Assembly: GCF_000424985.1 (NCBI RefSeq)
Contig: NZ_AUKX01000012.1
Location: 48,443-112,442 of the forward strand
Direction of reading: 5' to 3'
From: Arenibacter latericius DSM 15913
GTDB taxonomy: Bacteria; Bacteroidota; Bacteroidia; Flavobacteriales; Flavobacteriaceae
Length of the DNA stretch: 64,000 nucleotides
Shown one piece after another: positions 63,174-64,000 of the stretch. Position 1 is the first letter of the stretch, and each line of letters opens with the position of its first letter. A program made the translations under genes and the position numbers. The notes under the pieces are model-generated. The model was not told the DNA's origin. It did not search any database and was given only the letters and a program-made list of their open reading frames with translations.

Positions 63174-63839
63174 ATGACTAAAAGAGAAAAAGTAGACTTC
63201 GCTATAAAAACTTTAAAGGAAATATACCCTACCATTCCTACCCCTCTAGACCATAAGGATCCGTATACACTGCTTATTGCAGTGCTTCTTTCCGCACAAA
63301 GTACAGATGTAAGGGTGAATATGATAACTCCATTATTATTTGAAAAAGCAGATAACCCTTATGATATGGTAAAGTTAACTGTTGATGAGATTAGAGAAAT
63401 TATTAAACCTGTTGGTCTATCTCCAATGAAAGCTAAAGGAATCCATGGACTCTCTAAAATACTTATAGAAAAATACGATGGAATTGTTCCAAAAGATATA
63501 GAACTGTTGAAGGAGTTTCCAGCTGTAGGCCATAAAACAGCTAGTGTAGTAGTTGCTCAAGCATTTGGTATCCCTGCATTTCCGGTAGATACTCATATCC
63601 ATAGATTGATGTACCGTTGGGGATTTTCTAACGGTAAAAATGTTGTGCAAACGGAAAGAGATGCTAAAAGATTATTCCCAAAAGAACTATGGAATGATCT
63701 TCACTTACAAATTATATGGTATGGTAGAGAATATTCCCCTGCCCGAGGATGGGATCTAGAAAAGGATATTATTACCAAAACTATTGGCAGAAAAGAAGTG
63801 ATAAAGGACTATTATAAGACGAAGAAAAACAGAAAATAA
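63174..63839 (+). CDS. nth: Endonuclease III homologue without iron-sulfur cluster cysteines
   Basis: A 221-residue HhH-GPD DNA glycosylase/AP lyase. The helix-hairpin-helix with catalytic Lys is LKEFPAVGHKTASVV and the catalytic Asp is in FPVDTHIHRLMYRW. The C-terminal region where Nth enzymes carry the four cluster Cys reads YGREYSPARGWDLEKD; there is no Cys anywhere in the protein. The base-excision activity on oxidised pyrimidines is expected from the intact active site; the structural role of the cluster must be met otherwise. Confidence 0.95.
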   Translation: MTKREKVDFAIKTLKEIYPTIPTPLDHKDPYTLLIAVLLSAQSTDVRVNMITPLLFEKADNPYDMVKLTVDEIREIIKPVGLSPMKAKGIHGLSKILIEKYDGIVPKDIELLKEFPAVGHKTASVVVAQAFGIPAFPVDTHIHRLMYRWGFSNGKNVVQTERDAKRLFPKELWNDLHLQIIWYGREYSPARGWDLEKDIITKTIGRKEVIKDYYKTKKNRK

Positions 63840-64000
63840 GAAAGTTAAATTATAATTCTAGTGTTATTTAAATTTCCTTAGGTAAAATGCATAAGGCAAT
63901 AGATAGGGACTAGACCATAAACTGTGTAAGTAGAAAATAGAGGGTAAACTAAACGCTTTATTTTATAAACTTGCCTGCGATAAAAATCCAGGTACTAATC

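Noticed and set aside
1..64000. Search for CRISPR arrays, tRNA/rRNA genes, transposases, integrases and prophage genes
   Set aside because: No regularly spaced repeats, tRNA arms or mobile-element proteins could be recognised on either strand.

Overview
This 64 kb window is ordinary chromosome of a marine-type member of Bacteroidetes, family Flavobacteriaceae; the genus cannot be named from sequence alone. The evidence is low GC, about twenty exact matches to the Bacteroidetes -7 promoter element TAnnTTTG, no recognisable Shine-Dalgarno sites, a PorX regulator of type IX secretion, TonB-dependent receptors with N-terminal carboxypeptidase-regulatory-like domains, a bifunctional LpxC-FabZ fusion, and several small families typical of flavobacteria (DUF6146, DUF6787, DUF4258, DUF937). 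I see no rRNA, tRNA, CRISPR array, insertion sequence or prophage. Layout: 1-5040 is the first part of a histidine operon on the minus strand (hisG-D-C-B-H, hisH cut by the window edge), preceded by a complete attenuator: an 18-residue leader peptide with four consecutive His codons, an antiterminator pairing and a terminator. 5121-9909 holds an SPFH protein, a membrane VWA protein, fabG and sucD. 9982-14726 is the lipid A / EF-P cluster (second lpxD-like gene, efp, lpxA, lpxC-fabZ, lpxD), followed by an HD phosphohydrolase that diverges from porX with only 23 bp between the start codons. tsaE, alanine dehydrogenase, a DUF4258 protein, proline dehydrogenase and aroB follow. 22317-25738 carries an Lrp regulator, an M14 peptidase, an XRE regulator and a lipoprotein around a palindrome-rich intergenic region. 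25817-33355 is a minus-strand block: sterol desaturase, mscL, parC, parE and the GTPase ychF. 33526-44732 is largely plus strand: a TonB receptor, a ferredoxin (minus strand) that diverges from an acyl-CoA reductase, serC-serA, DUF937/DUF6146/DUF6787 proteins, then a small secreted His/Cys-rich protein upstream of a TonB receptor with a His-rich loop, probably a metal-uptake module. 44755-48621 (minus strand) holds a sulfite dehydrogenase pair (SorA-like molybdoenzyme plus cytochrome c) with a sterol desaturase homologue, a small membrane protein and folE. 48979-50959 is lolD, a CPBP protease and a TIGR02757 protein in one operon. 51172-54709 is more accessory: a membrane protein, an SGNH hydrolase gene broken by an in-frame stop, a GH20-like secreted hydrolase and a GT2 glycosyltransferase fused to a nucleotide-binding-like domain. 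54906-59493 is a BatA/VWA protein overlapping a dihydroorotase homologue that lacks its metal ligands, two small DUF4870-like membrane proteins and an esterase. 59637-63839 holds a small membrane protein, an MBL-fold hydrolase diverging from an uncharacterised 492-residue protein (both with TTG starts), a BCP peroxiredoxin and a cysteine-free endonuclease III. How it works together: most of the window is housekeeping (histidine, serine and shikimate pathways, lipid A, topoisomerase IV, TCA cycle). The parts most worth a second look are the his attenuator, promoters lying 4-7 nt from start codons (possible leaderless mRNAs), the triple dyad near 24.6 kb, the metal-uptake module, the broken SGNH gene, and the degenerate dihydroorotase coupled to a BatA-like protein.
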